Shown here piece after piece: positions 25,242 to 32,423 of a stretch of 32,423 bases of DNA (position 1 is the stretch's first letter; each line of letters begins with the position of its first letter). Source of the stretch: a bacterium (GTDB lineage: Bacteria > SZUA-182 > SZUA-191 > JAJRXT01); NCBI GenBank assembly GCA_024276125.1, contig JAJRXT010000065.1, positions 1 to 32,423 on the forward strand, read 5' to 3'. A program made the translations under genes and the position numbers. The notes below the pieces were generated by a model. It was not told the origin of the DNA. It ran no database searches and worked only from the letters and a program-made list of their open reading frames with translations.

Positions 25242-27947
25242 TTAATCTAAATGAAAGGTTTTTTTTACAAAATCCAATTCAGCATCTCGTCCTTTGAGCC
25301 TGCCGTCTAGTTTAGCATTTTGTACAACATCCAGAATTCTTCTAAAAGTCGGACCCGGCTTAAATCCCAATTCTATGAGTTCAGCGCCGCCTATTTGCGG
25401 CGTTTCATGCTGTAATTTGGTTATATAAAATGAAATAGTCTGCTTTATCTGATTACTGCCGGTTTTGGCCATTGCATAAAGCAGCGCCTCCTGCCTGCTT
25501 CCTTTAAGCAGGCGGAATATTTTGCTGGGCGCTTTGTCGTTGAATCTATATAATCTGTTCATAATCTTAGGGGTTTGCGCCCTTACATCATTTAACAATC
25601 TGATATGCCGTACGCCCAGATTAAGGCGCTTGTAAACCTGTCCCGCCTGTTTATCGTTTAGCTGATCGCATATTGTTAAAAGGTATAGCAGCCATTTTTC
25701 TATTTTATGCTTTAAAAAAAGCAAATTATACCACTGGATTATCATATGAATATTACCGGATAATTGAATTAACCTTTTGTTTGCCTTAATGGCGGGATGA
25801 ATAAAATGTAATAGCTCCAATTTACCCATGCGAATAATTGCTTTGGCAGGATTTTTTTCTTCAAAGATCATTACCAGCTCCTGCATAAGCCGCCCGCCGG
25901 CCAGCCTGTCGCATAACCTGCGCTGTTTGCTGTGCTGAATCAAATCCATAGTATATTTACCGATCCTAAAATCGAATCTTTGTTCAAATCTGATAGCCCG
26001 AAAAACCCGCGAGGGGTCTTCCACAAAACTTAATGAATGCAGTACGCGTATTACCTTATTTTTTATATCCTGCTGCCCGCCGAAAAAATCGATAAGCCGT
26101 CCGAAATGTTTTTGATTAAGTTGAATAGCGAGGCTGTTAATAGAAAAATCCCGACGGTATAAATCCTGTTTAATAGAGCTTTGTTCCACAATAGGCAATG
26201 CCCCGGGGTGTTCATAGTATTCCGTTCTGGCTGTAGCTACGTCAATTTTGAATCCATCGGGAAAGATTAATACTGCTGTTGCAAATTTTGCATGAGCCTT
26301 ATAACGTCCGCCTACGCGTTCAGCCAGAATTCGGGCAAATTCTATACCGTCTTGTTCCGCTACGATATCCATATCCAGATTATCCATCCGAAGCAACAAA
26401 TCCCGCACCATACCGCCTACTACATAAACCGCATAACCGGCCTCATCGCCAACCTGCCCAACCAGCTTAAGTATATTTTGCACTTTATCCGGCAGGCGCT
26501 CGCGTATAAGCGCCGTAAGGTTTTTCTTATAAGTCTGTATATCGCGTTTGGGATAAACCAATTGCGGGTGATGCGCCATATATTCGTGCATCATGCGCAG
26601 CAAATCACTGCGGGTAATTACTCCCTGCAATCGCTTATCCTCTACGACCGGCAAGAGCGGCTGGTGCCGCTGCATAATTAATTTTCTGGCGCTAAGCAAA
26701 TCAGTATCAGGGCTAAGCCATGATATATCGCTTACCATACACTCGGCTACCAAAGAATCATTCATATTATGAGCAATAGCCTTATCTACAGTTTGCCGGC
26801 TGATAATGCCTAAAACGCACATATTGTCATTTACAACCGGCAGATGATTTATACCGTAGCGCGTAAAGCGCTCTTTAGCTTCTAATATACTGGCGCTTGC
26901 TGTCAATGATTTTGCCGGAGTGGTCATAATGTCTGCTACTGTATATGATGAGCTTATATGTTCTTTTAATATGTCTAATAATTTATCTTTAGTCTGGGAC
27001 AGGCTAAGCTCTTTAATGGTGGCTGATGCGGCGGTCGGATGCCCTCCTCCTCCCAATTCCATGGCAATCTCTCCGACATTTACCTGTTCTAAGTTGCTTC
27101 TGGCTATCAGATGCACCCTGGCTTCAAGACGTACCAGCATAAAAAGCGCATCTATTTTTTCAATATCTCTTAATTTATGGGCAAGTATTGCCAAATCCCC
27201 GTGATATTTTTCCATTGAAATACAGGATATAACTACTTCTATTTCATTTATCAGGTAGGTTTCCGCATTTTGTATAAGCTCGCCCAACGTAAAGATTTGT
27301 TGAGCCGACATATCACGGTTAATAAAGGTATTAATCGCATTTAAATCTGCCCCCCAAGCCCTTACATGGGCTGCGGCCATAAGGTCGGCGGGAGTGGTTG
27401 AATTATAGGTAAGCAGACCGGTATCCTCATAAATACCCAGTGCAAATACAGTAGCTTCCGCCGGGGTTACTTTGAGTTTTCGCTCTTTTAGTATATGCAC
27501 TAATATAGTGGTAGTCGCTCCGACTTCCTGTATGTTTTCTATACGGCCGTGTAAATCATTAGGCGTAGGCGGGTGATGATCATAGATAATAATCTCTAGA
27601 TCCGGCCTGTCAAGAGCTTTAGACAGGCTTCCGATTCGTTCTGCCTGTCGCGTATCCACTAAAATGAGGCGGGTAATTTTTTCTATATTTATTTGTTTTA
27701 CTTTGTAGTAATTGATTTTATGAGCAGATATGGCCAGAAATTGGCGCAGGTTTTCTTCTTGTGAGCCAGCAAAGACCAATTTAGCTTCAGGATACAGCTT
27801 TTGAGCCGCCAGCATTGAGGCTAGTGAATCAAAATCCGCATTATTATGGGTAGTAATTATCTGCATATGATTCTTTGCCGGGATGATTTTGTTTGATATG
27901 TCGTTGGTGAGTACAAAATTTCTATTGGAAACGATCCTAATTAACAT
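25242..27947 (-). CDS. DHH-DHHA1-CBS-tRNA nucleotidyltransferase fusion (CCA- or A-adding)
   Basis: 901 residues from the first ATG. Domains in order: DHH phosphoesterase (about 28-185; NADFDS motif, YDHHPP at 122-127), DHHA1 (to about 325; GGGGHPTAAS at 299-308), two CBS domains (335-392 and 402-456), then a class II nucleotidyltransferase head with GGMVRDLLL (511-519) and D525/D527 in LDMDIV, RRDFSINSLA near 598-607, and the RNA-binding C-terminal helices. Fusions of this layout are known in Aquifex, delta-proteobacteria and relatives, where they add the terminal A (or CCA) to tRNA; NrnA-like nanoRNase activity of the DHH part is possible. CBS domains may sense adenine nucleotides. The conserved fold begins at Met28 (27866), so the first 27 residues, which begin at the edge of a palindrome, may not be real. 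Confidence 0.9.
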   Translation of the reverse strand: MLIRIVSNRNFVLTNDISNKIIPAKNHMQIITTHNNADFDSLASMLAAQKLYPEAKLVFAGSQEENLRQFLAISAHKINYYKVKQINIEKITRLILVDTRQAERIGSLSKALDRPDLEIIIYDHHPPTPNDLHGRIENIQEVGATTTILVHILKERKLKVTPAEATVFALGIYEDTGLLTYNSTTPADLMAAAHVRAWGADLNAINTFINRDMSAQQIFTLGELIQNAETYLINEIEVVISCISMEKYHGDLAILAHKLRDIEKIDALFMLVRLEARVHLIARSNLEQVNVGEIAMELGGGGHPTAASATIKELSLSQTKDKLLDILKEHISSSYTVADIMTTPAKSLTASASILEAKERFTRYGINHLPVVNDNMCVLGIISRQTVDKAIAHNMNDSLVAECMVSDISWLSPDTDLLSARKLIMQRHQPLLPVVEDKRLQGVITRSDLLRMMHEYMAHHPQLVYPKRDIQTYKKNLTALIRERLPDKVQNILKLVGQVGDEAGYAVYVVGGMVRDLLLRMDNLDMDIVAEQDGIEFARILAERVGGRYKAHAKFATAVLIFPDGFKIDVATARTEYYEHPGALPIVEQSSIKQDLYRRDFSINSLAIQLNQKHFGRLIDFFGGQQDIKNKVIRVLHSLSFVEDPSRVFRAIRFEQRFDFRIGKYTMDLIQHSKQRRLCDRLAGGRLMQELVMIFEEKNPAKAIIRMGKLELLHFIHPAIKANKRLIQLSGNIHMIIQWYNLLFLKHKIEKWLLYLLTICDQLNDKQAGQVYKRLNLGVRHIRLLNDVRAQTPKIMNRLYRFNDKAPSKIFRLLKGSRQEALLYAMAKTGSNQIKQTISFYITKLQHETPQIGGAELIELGFKPGPTFRRILDVVQNAKLDGRLKGRDAELDFVKKTFHLD

Positions 27948-28083
27948 GAATTCGGCATAATTGATTTGATTTATTTGTAAAGGATAAAACCTTGGGGGAA
28001 ACCCTTCTTGAAAGAAGGGTTCCTCACGGTTTTGCTCTTTATAAATAAATCAAATCAATTATGTTGAACTTAGGTTAATTAGG
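27936..28083. repeat. 148-base MITE-like palindrome at the 5' end of the tRNA nucleotidyltransferase gene
   Basis: Long imperfect inverted arms, about 27936-27991 and 28028-28083: cctaattaac... outer part, then cataattgatttgatttatt matching almost perfectly, then aaaacc/ggtttt. The centre holds a second hairpin (aacccttctt gaaa gaagggtt). The left arm overlaps the first codons of the minus-strand gene that starts at 27947. The right arm reaches to 12 bases from the U32 gene stop. Confidence 0.85.
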
Positions 28084-28094
28084 GAATAGCTGTA

Positions 28095-29282
28095 TTAAAT
28101 AATCACAAAGACTTTATCATTAGGCCTTGCCCGCCGATTAAATTTAATACCGACCAGCCCTTTTTTTAGTCTCTTAACCTCTTCATGGTCTATCTGCATT
28201 GATTCAATCTTTTGTTCAAAAACGCCTGATTTATTTCCATGAACCATTAAATTATCGCCAATTTTTATTTCATGAGCCTCTATTTTAACCTCAGCTACAT
28301 TTAGTTTTTTATAAAAATTATTAATAATACCGACGTAAACCTTTTTACTGGCAGCTTTATTGCCATCTGATTTAGCCCATTCATTTAGCGGTTTGCCCAT
28401 ATAAAACCCGTCAGAAAACTCCCTGTTATATACAGTTTTTAATCTTTCCATTAATTTAAGTTTATTAATTTTAGGGTTATCAATCGCTTTTTTGTAAACC
28501 TCAGTTACGGTTTTGACATATTCAGGACTTTTGTTCCTACCCTCTATTTTAAAAGCAGTTATACCAGATTTTAACAATTTATTAAGAAATGGCAATGCAC
28601 ACAAATCTTTTGGACTTAAAACATAATCTTCTCCCAACAGCAATTCGGAGCGGCCGCTTATATCTTTTACCAGATATTCGCGCCTGCAAGGCTGCAAACA
28701 CTCGCCTCTATTGGCGGATTTTTGGAATATATCCTGGCTTAAAAAACATCTTCCCGATATAGAAACACACATTGCCCCATGTACAAAAACTTCAAGGCCG
28801 ACATCAATATTTTCTTGTTTTAGTTTTTTTATTATTGCTTTAATTTGCTTTAATGATAACTCCCTTGCCGGAACGACCCGTTTAATATTCCCAAAGTGTT
28901 CTTTTAACAATTTGACAGCTTCAAAATTAGCGATTGAAGCCTGCGTAGAAATATGAATTGGAAGTTTTAATTTATTTGCGTGACTAATTACAGCAAGGTC
29001 CCATGCAATAATTGCATCTATTCCACAGTTTTGGGCTTTTGTGAGTATTCTCTTGATTCGATTTATTTCATTGTCATAAATAATTGTATTTAGCGTAAGG
29101 TAAGCCTTAACCTTGTTTTTATGACATAAATTAACGATTCTTTGCAAGTCTTTCAGCTCAAAGTTTTTTGCATTAGCCCGCATATTAAAAATTTTAAGGC
29201 CAAAATAAACGGCATCAGCGCAAGCGTCAATCGCCGCCCGTAAACTGACAAAATCCTGTACAGGACTTAATAATTCAACCAT
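28095..29282 (-). CDS. Peptidase U32-family protein (TrhP/YegQ-like)
   Basis: 395 residues. The family signature is present: EVFVHGAMCVSISGRCFLS at about 164-182, and C172, C179, C195 and C199 in the order seen in U32 proteins that bind a [4Fe-4S] cluster. FKIEGRNKSPEYVKTVTEVYKKA follows near 230-255, and a C-terminal beta-barrel (about 310-395) ends with RARPNDKVFVI. Members act in tRNA wobble uridine 5-hydroxylation (TrhP, formerly YegQ/YrrO), 23S rRNA hydroxylation (RlhA) or ubiquinone hydroxylation (UbiU/V). Length and C-terminal domain favour the TrhP/RlhA side, but the choice is not certain. Proteolysis is the old annotation and is doubtful. The start Met lies at the first conserved strand (ELLSPVQD). 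Confidence 0.85.
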   Translation of the reverse strand: MVELLSPVQDFVSLRAAIDACADAVYFGLKIFNMRANAKNFELKDLQRIVNLCHKNKVKAYLTLNTIIYDNEINRIKRILTKAQNCGIDAIIAWDLAVISHANKLKLPIHISTQASIANFEAVKLLKEHFGNIKRVVPARELSLKQIKAIIKKLKQENIDVGLEVFVHGAMCVSISGRCFLSQDIFQKSANRGECLQPCRREYLVKDISGRSELLLGEDYVLSPKDLCALPFLNKLLKSGITAFKIEGRNKSPEYVKTVTEVYKKAIDNPKINKLKLMERLKTVYNREFSDGFYMGKPLNEWAKSDGNKAASKKVYVGIINNFYKKLNVAEVKIEAHEIKIGDNLMVHGNKSGVFEQKIESMQIDHEEVKRLKKGLVGIKFNRRARPNDKVFVII

Positions 29283-29318
29283 TTTTTCTCTTTAATTTCA
29301 TACAAACAAGGTATAGCA

Positions 29319-29461
29319 GCGTTTTCTTAAAATGTATACATTCGTTTTGTCATTCTGAATGAAGCAAAGCGGAATGAAGAATCTGTACGCGTATGCAAGT
29401 AGAGATTCTTCGGCCTTCGGCCTCAGAATGACAGTTGATGGTATTCTTTTTAAGAAAACGC
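29319..29461. repeat. Nested palindrome: perfect 14-base arms around a family-A element
   Basis: Outer arms gcgttttcttaaaa (29319-29332) and its exact complement (29448-29461) enclose a full family-A element, 29349-29432 (gtcattctga ... tcagaatgac). It occupies the gap between U32 and tlpA. Confidence 0.85.
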
Positions 29462-29511
29462 ACCACTAGGCATACATAAACATAGATATCAATCTGATAA
29501 CTTAAGCTGAG

Positions 29512-30075
29512 TTATCTGGCAGAGTCATTAGCTAATAACTGTTTGATATCATTCTCCAATATCTTTTTGTCAGTCAAGCCGGCATGTTTTTGATATATCT
29601 TCCAGTCTCGGTCGATTACAATTGTAGTTGGAAAGCCGACTATCCCGCCGAATCGATAACCAATATTTTGATTACCTATTAAAATAGGATAGTCTATTTT
29701 AACCTTTTTTAAAAATGGAATCACATCTTTGGCTCCGCGCCGGTCAAAGGATAAGCCGACAATTTCCACCCCTTTGTCCTTGTATTTCTCATATAGCTCA
29801 TTAAGATGAGGGATTTCTATTAGGCAATATTTACACCAGGTAGCCCAAAAGCTCAAAATGGTTATTTTACCCTCATATTTTTTAGAACTGACCTTGTTGC
29901 CGTTTAAATCTTCTAATACAAAAGTCGGCGCCTTAATAAAAGATATACGATCAGAGCTTTCCAGCACAGCTACAGAATCCTGACTATTATTGCAGCTAAG
30001 GTTATATTGTAACAACACAAATATTGTAATTAAAAAAAGGCAGTATTTAATTTTATTTATTTTATACTTCTTCAT
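29512..30075 (-). CDS. TlpA-like thioredoxin-fold protein, probably lipid-anchored
   Basis: 187 residues. A basic N-terminus and hydrophobic stretch (11-23) lead to Y-N-L-S-C28, an imperfect lipobox, so a lipoprotein anchor is plausible; otherwise it is an uncleaved membrane anchor. The thioredoxin/AhpC-TSA domain covers about 48-185, with the active site W80-C81-K-Y-C84, then ...IPHLNELYEKY and GLSFDRRG, and a cis-Pro in GFPTTIVID. It should act as a thiol reductant outside the cytoplasm, for example on cytochrome c or secreted cysteine proteins. ccdA lies upstream on the same strand and would pass electrons to it; the gap between them is filled by a repeat array, so co-transcription is uncertain. 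Confidence 0.88.
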   Translation of the reverse strand: MKKYKINKIKYCLFLITIFVLLQYNLSCNNSQDSVAVLESSDRISFIKAPTFVLEDLNGNKVSSKKYEGKITILSFWATWCKYCLIEIPHLNELYEKYKDKGVEIVGLSFDRRGAKDVIPFLKKVKIDYPILIGNQNIGYRFGGIVGFPTTIVIDRDWKIYQKHAGLTDKKILENDIKQLLANDSAR

Positions 30076-30137
30076 AATTATTTTCCTATTTTCTATTATT
30101 TAAGTTGAAGTTATTTATTATCTGGTGTTGGTTTGTC

Positions 30138-30180
30138 TCAAACCGAAGCAATTAAGGGCGTTCTTATGGTTTCGGCTTGA
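30138..30180. repeat. Degenerate family-E-like hairpin
   Basis: tcaaaccgaa (30138-30147) pairs with ttcggcttga (30171-30180) at nine of ten positions. It lies upstream of tlpA (minus strand). Confidence 0.4.
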
Positions 30181-30215
30181 AGGACAAAGCGATATCGAAA
30201 AGTATCTTTTTAGCC

Positions 30216-30393
30216 TGTCATTCTGAGGCTTAAAAGCCGAAGAATCTACTCGCATACGTAGGCAGATTATTCACCCCACTCTGTTTAAAGCTGTGTCACA
30301 ACTGCCCATAACCTGAAAAATGCTATCAACCTGTCATTCCTACGGAGGCAGGAATGACAGTAAAAATCGGATAGTTGAGGCCGTAATTACAGG
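30216..30393. repeat. Nested repeat A(B(C)) abutting the ccdA stop codon
   Basis: A left family-A half (from about 30216; ctgtcattctga) is followed by a B left half (gctgtgtcacaac, about 30292-30304). Next is a compact C hairpin with perfect ten-base arms (30331-30340 with 30351-30360, ctgtcattcc / ggaatgacag), then degraded B and A right ends (about 30372-30393). The element ends one base before the ccdA stop at 30394. It has the same order as the nest at 31285-31520. Confidence 0.7.
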
Positions 30394-31110
30394 CTAAAAA
30401 TTCAGTACGAAAAAATTTGTCAGTTGCTGGAAGCGGTTGGTTAGCATTAATATTCCGACTAAGATTAGAAAAACTCCGCTTATGCGTTCTATTAATAACA
30501 GATGTTTTTTAATTTTATCAAACCACAGAAAAAAGCTGTTTACTGTAAGACCGGTTATAATAAAAGGTATTCCCAAACCAAGTGAATATAGGGCTAAAAG
30601 CAACATGCCTTGATATATGGTTTCTTGCGTTGCCGCATAGGTTAGAATACCGCCTAAAATAGGCCCGATACATGGAGTCCAGCCTAGGGCAAAGGCCATA
30701 CCCACCAAAAAAGAGCCGATAATCCCCCTTGGTTTGTGTTTAAGATGCACCCTTTTTTCGTATTCTAATACCTTAAACCTTAGTATATGAGTCAGGTGCA
30801 GTCCGAAAAGAATAACTATAATCCCTGCTAAAATCTCAAGTAATCTTCTATTTTGCAATAAAAAGCCGCCAAAGGCGCTGGCTGAAGCGCCCAATAGAAT
30901 AAAAACAGTTGATAACCCGATTACAAAAAAGAGACAATTTGTGGTGATATTAAAAACACTCTTTGTTTTTTTACTATCGGATGATTCAAGTTCTTTAGCT
31001 GAAATACCGGCTACAAAAGAAATATATGCCGGTATTAACGGCAGCACACAGGGAGATAAAAATGATAAAAAACCAGCCATAAAAGCGGCAACCAGACTGA
31101 TTTGCGGCAT
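30394..31110 (-). CDS. ccdA: CcdA/DsbD-type thiol-disulfide transporter
   Basis: 238 residues with six hydrophobic helices (about 5-33, 56-77, 86-107, 128-148, 160-182, 212-232). CcdA carries reducing equivalents from cytoplasmic thioredoxin across the inner membrane to TlpA/CcmG-like partners. The redox pair is visible: C21 in FLSPCVLPLIPAY and C147 in LGWTPCIGPILG, both in the family's proline-containing motifs. C59 is outside the motifs. It is upstream of tlpA on the same strand, matching a ccdA-tlpA pair. No cytochrome c maturation genes are in the window. The start ATG is at the expected position. Confidence 0.93.
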   Translation of the reverse strand: MPQISLVAAFMAGFLSFLSPCVLPLIPAYISFVAGISAKELESSDSKKTKSVFNITTNCLFFVIGLSTVFILLGASASAFGGFLLQNRRLLEILAGIIVILFGLHLTHILRFKVLEYEKRVHLKHKPRGIIGSFLVGMAFALGWTPCIGPILGGILTYAATQETIYQGMLLLALYSLGLGIPFIITGLTVNSFFLWFDKIKKHLLLIERISGVFLILVGILMLTNRFQQLTNFFVLNF

Positions 31111-31187
31111 AAAAACTCCTATTTATAGGCTTATTTGGTATTTTTAACGTGAATTCTACATAAGAAATATTAAAATGTTGCTACATA

Positions 31188-31251
31188 AGCATAATTGCAT
31201 AAATCTCTATAACTTGTGTTGTTGGATTCTCAAATCCGACAACAGGGGCTT
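31188..31251. repeat. Family-I repeat upstream of ccdA
   Basis: A second copy of the segment seen after nadA (9692-9750): aagcataattgca, then a hairpin gttgttggatt / aatccgacaac (31218-31228, 31233-31243) and aggggctt. It is followed by G9 and then the nested repeat. Confidence 0.7.
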
Positions 31252-31260
31252 CGGGGGGGG

Positions 31261-31571
31261 CCCAATGCCATTAAGTTAAGGAAATTGTCATTCTGAATGA
31301 AGAGGCTGTGTTACAACTGGAAAAACCGCTTTTTTTCTGTCATTCCCACGAAGGTGTGAATCTATAACTTCTTGAAAATACTGGATTCCTGCCTTCGCAG
31401 GAATGACAGATTGAGAGTATTTTTCAGGTTTTAAGCAGTTACGACACAGTCTCGAAGCGTAGTGAATAATCTACCTCCATATGCAAGCAGATTCTTCGGC
31501 CTTCGGCCTCAGAATTACAGGCTAAGAAAAGCTTTTCATTATAGTATAAAGCTTAACTTAATGGCATTGGG
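31261..31571. repeat. Four-level nested palindrome D(A(B(C)))
   Basis: D: perfect 20-base arms at 31261-31280 and 31552-31571. A: ttgtcattctga from 31285, paired with tcagaattacag ending at 31520. B: gaggctgtgttacaactg (31302-31319), paired with 31436-31453 at 15 of 18 positions by eye. C: ctgtcattcc...ggaatgacag, 31337-31409, with inner cct-gccttcgcagg-like arms. Each level also occurs elsewhere in the window or in a different nest. No gene is present. Confidence 0.9.
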
Positions 31572-31593
31572 GTTTATCACCTTCCAAATTATG

Positions 31594-31660
31594 GGCGGGG
31601 ACAATCCACTGCCCTTAAATTTAATAAAATCAACGAGTTTTATGTTGAACTCAGGTTATT
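31594..31660. repeat. Family-H repeat copy
   Basis: gcggggacaatccactgccc followed by tttaataaaatcaac and a gttgaactcaggtta tail. The tail also appears at 28062-28077. It parallels the unit at 15914-15956. Confidence 0.55.
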
Positions 31661-31749
31661 TTTAAAGGAATTCCGATAAGAAACCCACTGTAAAAGGAGG
31701 GCAAAAATTGCACCAAGCAAGAAATTTATATATGGCCAAGCATGTTGCA

Positions 31750-31941
31750 TTATTTTTGCTTTAGAACAATTTTGTGGTTTACCAGGGATACTTCTTTAAT
31801 ATTGGCGCTTATCCATTTTTGCTCGCCGGTAATACTGCGCAAATAAATTTTATCCTCATCAGGACACATTACATCCACATCCTCTAATAGAAGCTCCTCG
31901 CTTCCGTCTTCCATATATAAATAAGCATTAGCTTCACACAT
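31750..31941 (-). CDS. CooT-family small nickel-binding protein
   Basis: 63 residues, a normal CooT length. The protein starts M-C, and Cys2 is the family's key nickel ligand. The rest has the CooT pattern of short beta strands: YLYMEDGSEELLLEDVDVM, then IYLRSITGEQKWISANIKEVSLVNHKIVL, where an acidic ELL-EDV segment and a C-terminal D/N-H-K-I-V-L end are typical. In Rhodospirillum rubrum CooT serves carbon monoxide dehydrogenase; most homologues elsewhere have unknown clients. A GGAG-like box (AGGAGAAAATA) lies just upstream of the start. Upstream on the same strand is a His-rich protein cut by the window edge, which may share a nickel role. Confidence 0.8.
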   Translation of the reverse strand: MCEANAYLYMEDGSEELLLEDVDVMCPDEDKIYLRSITGEQKWISANIKEVSLVNHKIVLKQK

Positions 31942-31989
31942 ATTTATTTTCTCCTAAAAAAATTATGTAACCTAAATCCGATATAAAAG

Positions 31990-32080
31990 TTGTTGATTTT
32001 ATTAACCTATAGGGGCGGCGTGGGGTCTGTGACCTTGTTCCCGCCCGAGTAAACTAGAGAGGACAAGCCTTTTCTCTACA
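31990..32080. repeat. Inverted family-H copy and GC-rich segment
   Basis: gttgattttattaacctataggggcgg is the reverse orientation of the H unit, followed by gcgtggggtctgtgacc and cccgcccgag. It lies between cooT and the His-rich gene; no gene seen. Confidence 0.5.
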
Positions 32081-32220
32081 GTAATGGGGCGTCTCTTAAT
32101 TCTATGTGAATAGTAATTGATTGTTATATAATAATATTTAAGTTTTCCTTATGTAAAATTCAGGTTTTATGTACGTCCGAGCCTGCCCGGATTTTATGTA
32201 ATATGAACTTATCGCATTTT

Positions 32221-32305
32221 CAGTGCGGGCTACTGTAGATGCCGACCGAAAGATCGGCCAAGGGGCTGGTTTTAAACCAGCCCCTATAAAAGGATAAAAT
32301 AGGAT
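32221..32305. repeat. Family-F hairpin plus near-perfect GC palindrome
   Basis: A gccga...tcggc hairpin (32241-32258) is followed by a 23-base palindrome ggggctggttt t aaaccagcccc (32262-32284), then ctataaaaggataaaatagga. The same tail follows the copies at 4085-4110 and 7716-7740. It lies 19 bases past the stop of the His-rich gene and could act as its terminator. Confidence 0.7.
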
Positions 32306-32323
32306 TTTTATACTATTAACTAA

Positions 32324-32423
32324 TTAATACACATGGCCGTGTTCGTTTTCTTTACCCGCCTTATGTTTATGGGTTTTTACATGATGATGATGAGAGTAGC
32401 AGCTTTCTTTATCACCGCCGCAG
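32324..32423 (-). CDS. C-terminus of an unidentified His- and Cys-containing protein (partial)
   Basis: Only the last 32-33 codons are in the window; the gene starts beyond its right end. The minus frame reads C-G-G-D-K-E-S-C-Y-S-H-H-H-H, then V-K-T-H-K-H-K-A-G-K-E-N-E-H-G-H-V-Y and TAA (32326-32324). Eight histidines and two cysteines in such a tail suggest a metal-binding, possibly nickel-storing, C-terminus, as in some nickel chaperones and MRP/NBP35-type or cofactor proteins. cooT follows 382 bases downstream on the same strand, which supports a nickel link but does not prove it. The protein family cannot be named from this fragment. Confidence 0.6.
   Translation of the reverse strand, partial: CGGDKESCYSHHHHVKTHKHKAGKENEHGHVY

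Noticed and set aside
26292-26681. Plus-strand 129-residue frame inside the tRNA nucleotidyltransferase gene
   Set aside because: Antisense shadow of a strongly conserved gene.
61-32305. Repeated short motifs as a CRISPR array
   Set aside because: The repeats are palindromic, scattered, of several families and without regular spacers or cas genes.

Overview
This 32.4 kb window looks like chromosomal DNA of an uncultured, AT-rich, Gram-negative (diderm) bacterium. The diderm inference rests on a type II secretion/pseudopilin operon, surface-glycan genes including a flippase and an O-antigen ligase/polymerase-like protein, and a lipoprotein-like TlpA thioredoxin beside CcdA. The phylum cannot be fixed from sequence reading alone. 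An Omnitrophota-like or related candidate phylum would fit the gene set, but that is only a guess.

Layout. (1) 1-3863, minus strand: promoter, citramalate synthase, gspF, gspG and the first codons of another pseudopilin. (2) 4243-9682, plus strand: amidohydrolase, a secreted TPR/membrane protein, mnmA, larE and nadA. (3) 10141-24998: a surface-polysaccharide region in both orientations (flippase, HP-motif transferase-like protein, membrane phosphodiesterase, two GT4 glycosyltransferases, methyltransferase, O-antigen ligase/polymerase-like protein, radical SAM/SPASM protein, GT-C membrane transferase). (4) 25242-31110, minus strand: a DHH-CBS-tRNA nucleotidyltransferase fusion, a U32 protein, TlpA and CcdA. 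(5) 31750-32423, minus strand: a CooT-like small nickel-binding protein and the His-rich C-terminus of an unidentified protein cut by the window edge.

Two things stand out. First, nearly every intergenic gap is packed with several families of short palindromic elements, and these are nested inside one another. The clearest case is 31261-31571, where four different inverted-repeat families sit concentrically. Copies abut or supply stop codons (gspF, ccdA) and appear to supply start-side codons (amidohydrolase, the tRNA nucleotidyltransferase). Second, five glycan-region genes carry isolated lesions (single in-frame stops, one-base homopolymer shifts, a probable ATG-to-ATA start loss) while flanking coding still reads as good protein. 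The housekeeping genes on both sides are intact. This suggests a surface-glycan locus in decay, or one whose expression needs recoding; clustered assembly errors remain possible.

Functional links. LarE builds a nickel-pincer cofactor from nicotinic acid adenine dinucleotide, NadA feeds that pathway, and CooT plus a His-rich protein lie at the right end, so nickel handling is a recurring but unproven theme. CcdA and TlpA are a natural thiol-redox pair. No rRNA, tRNA, CRISPR array or intact transposase gene was seen.
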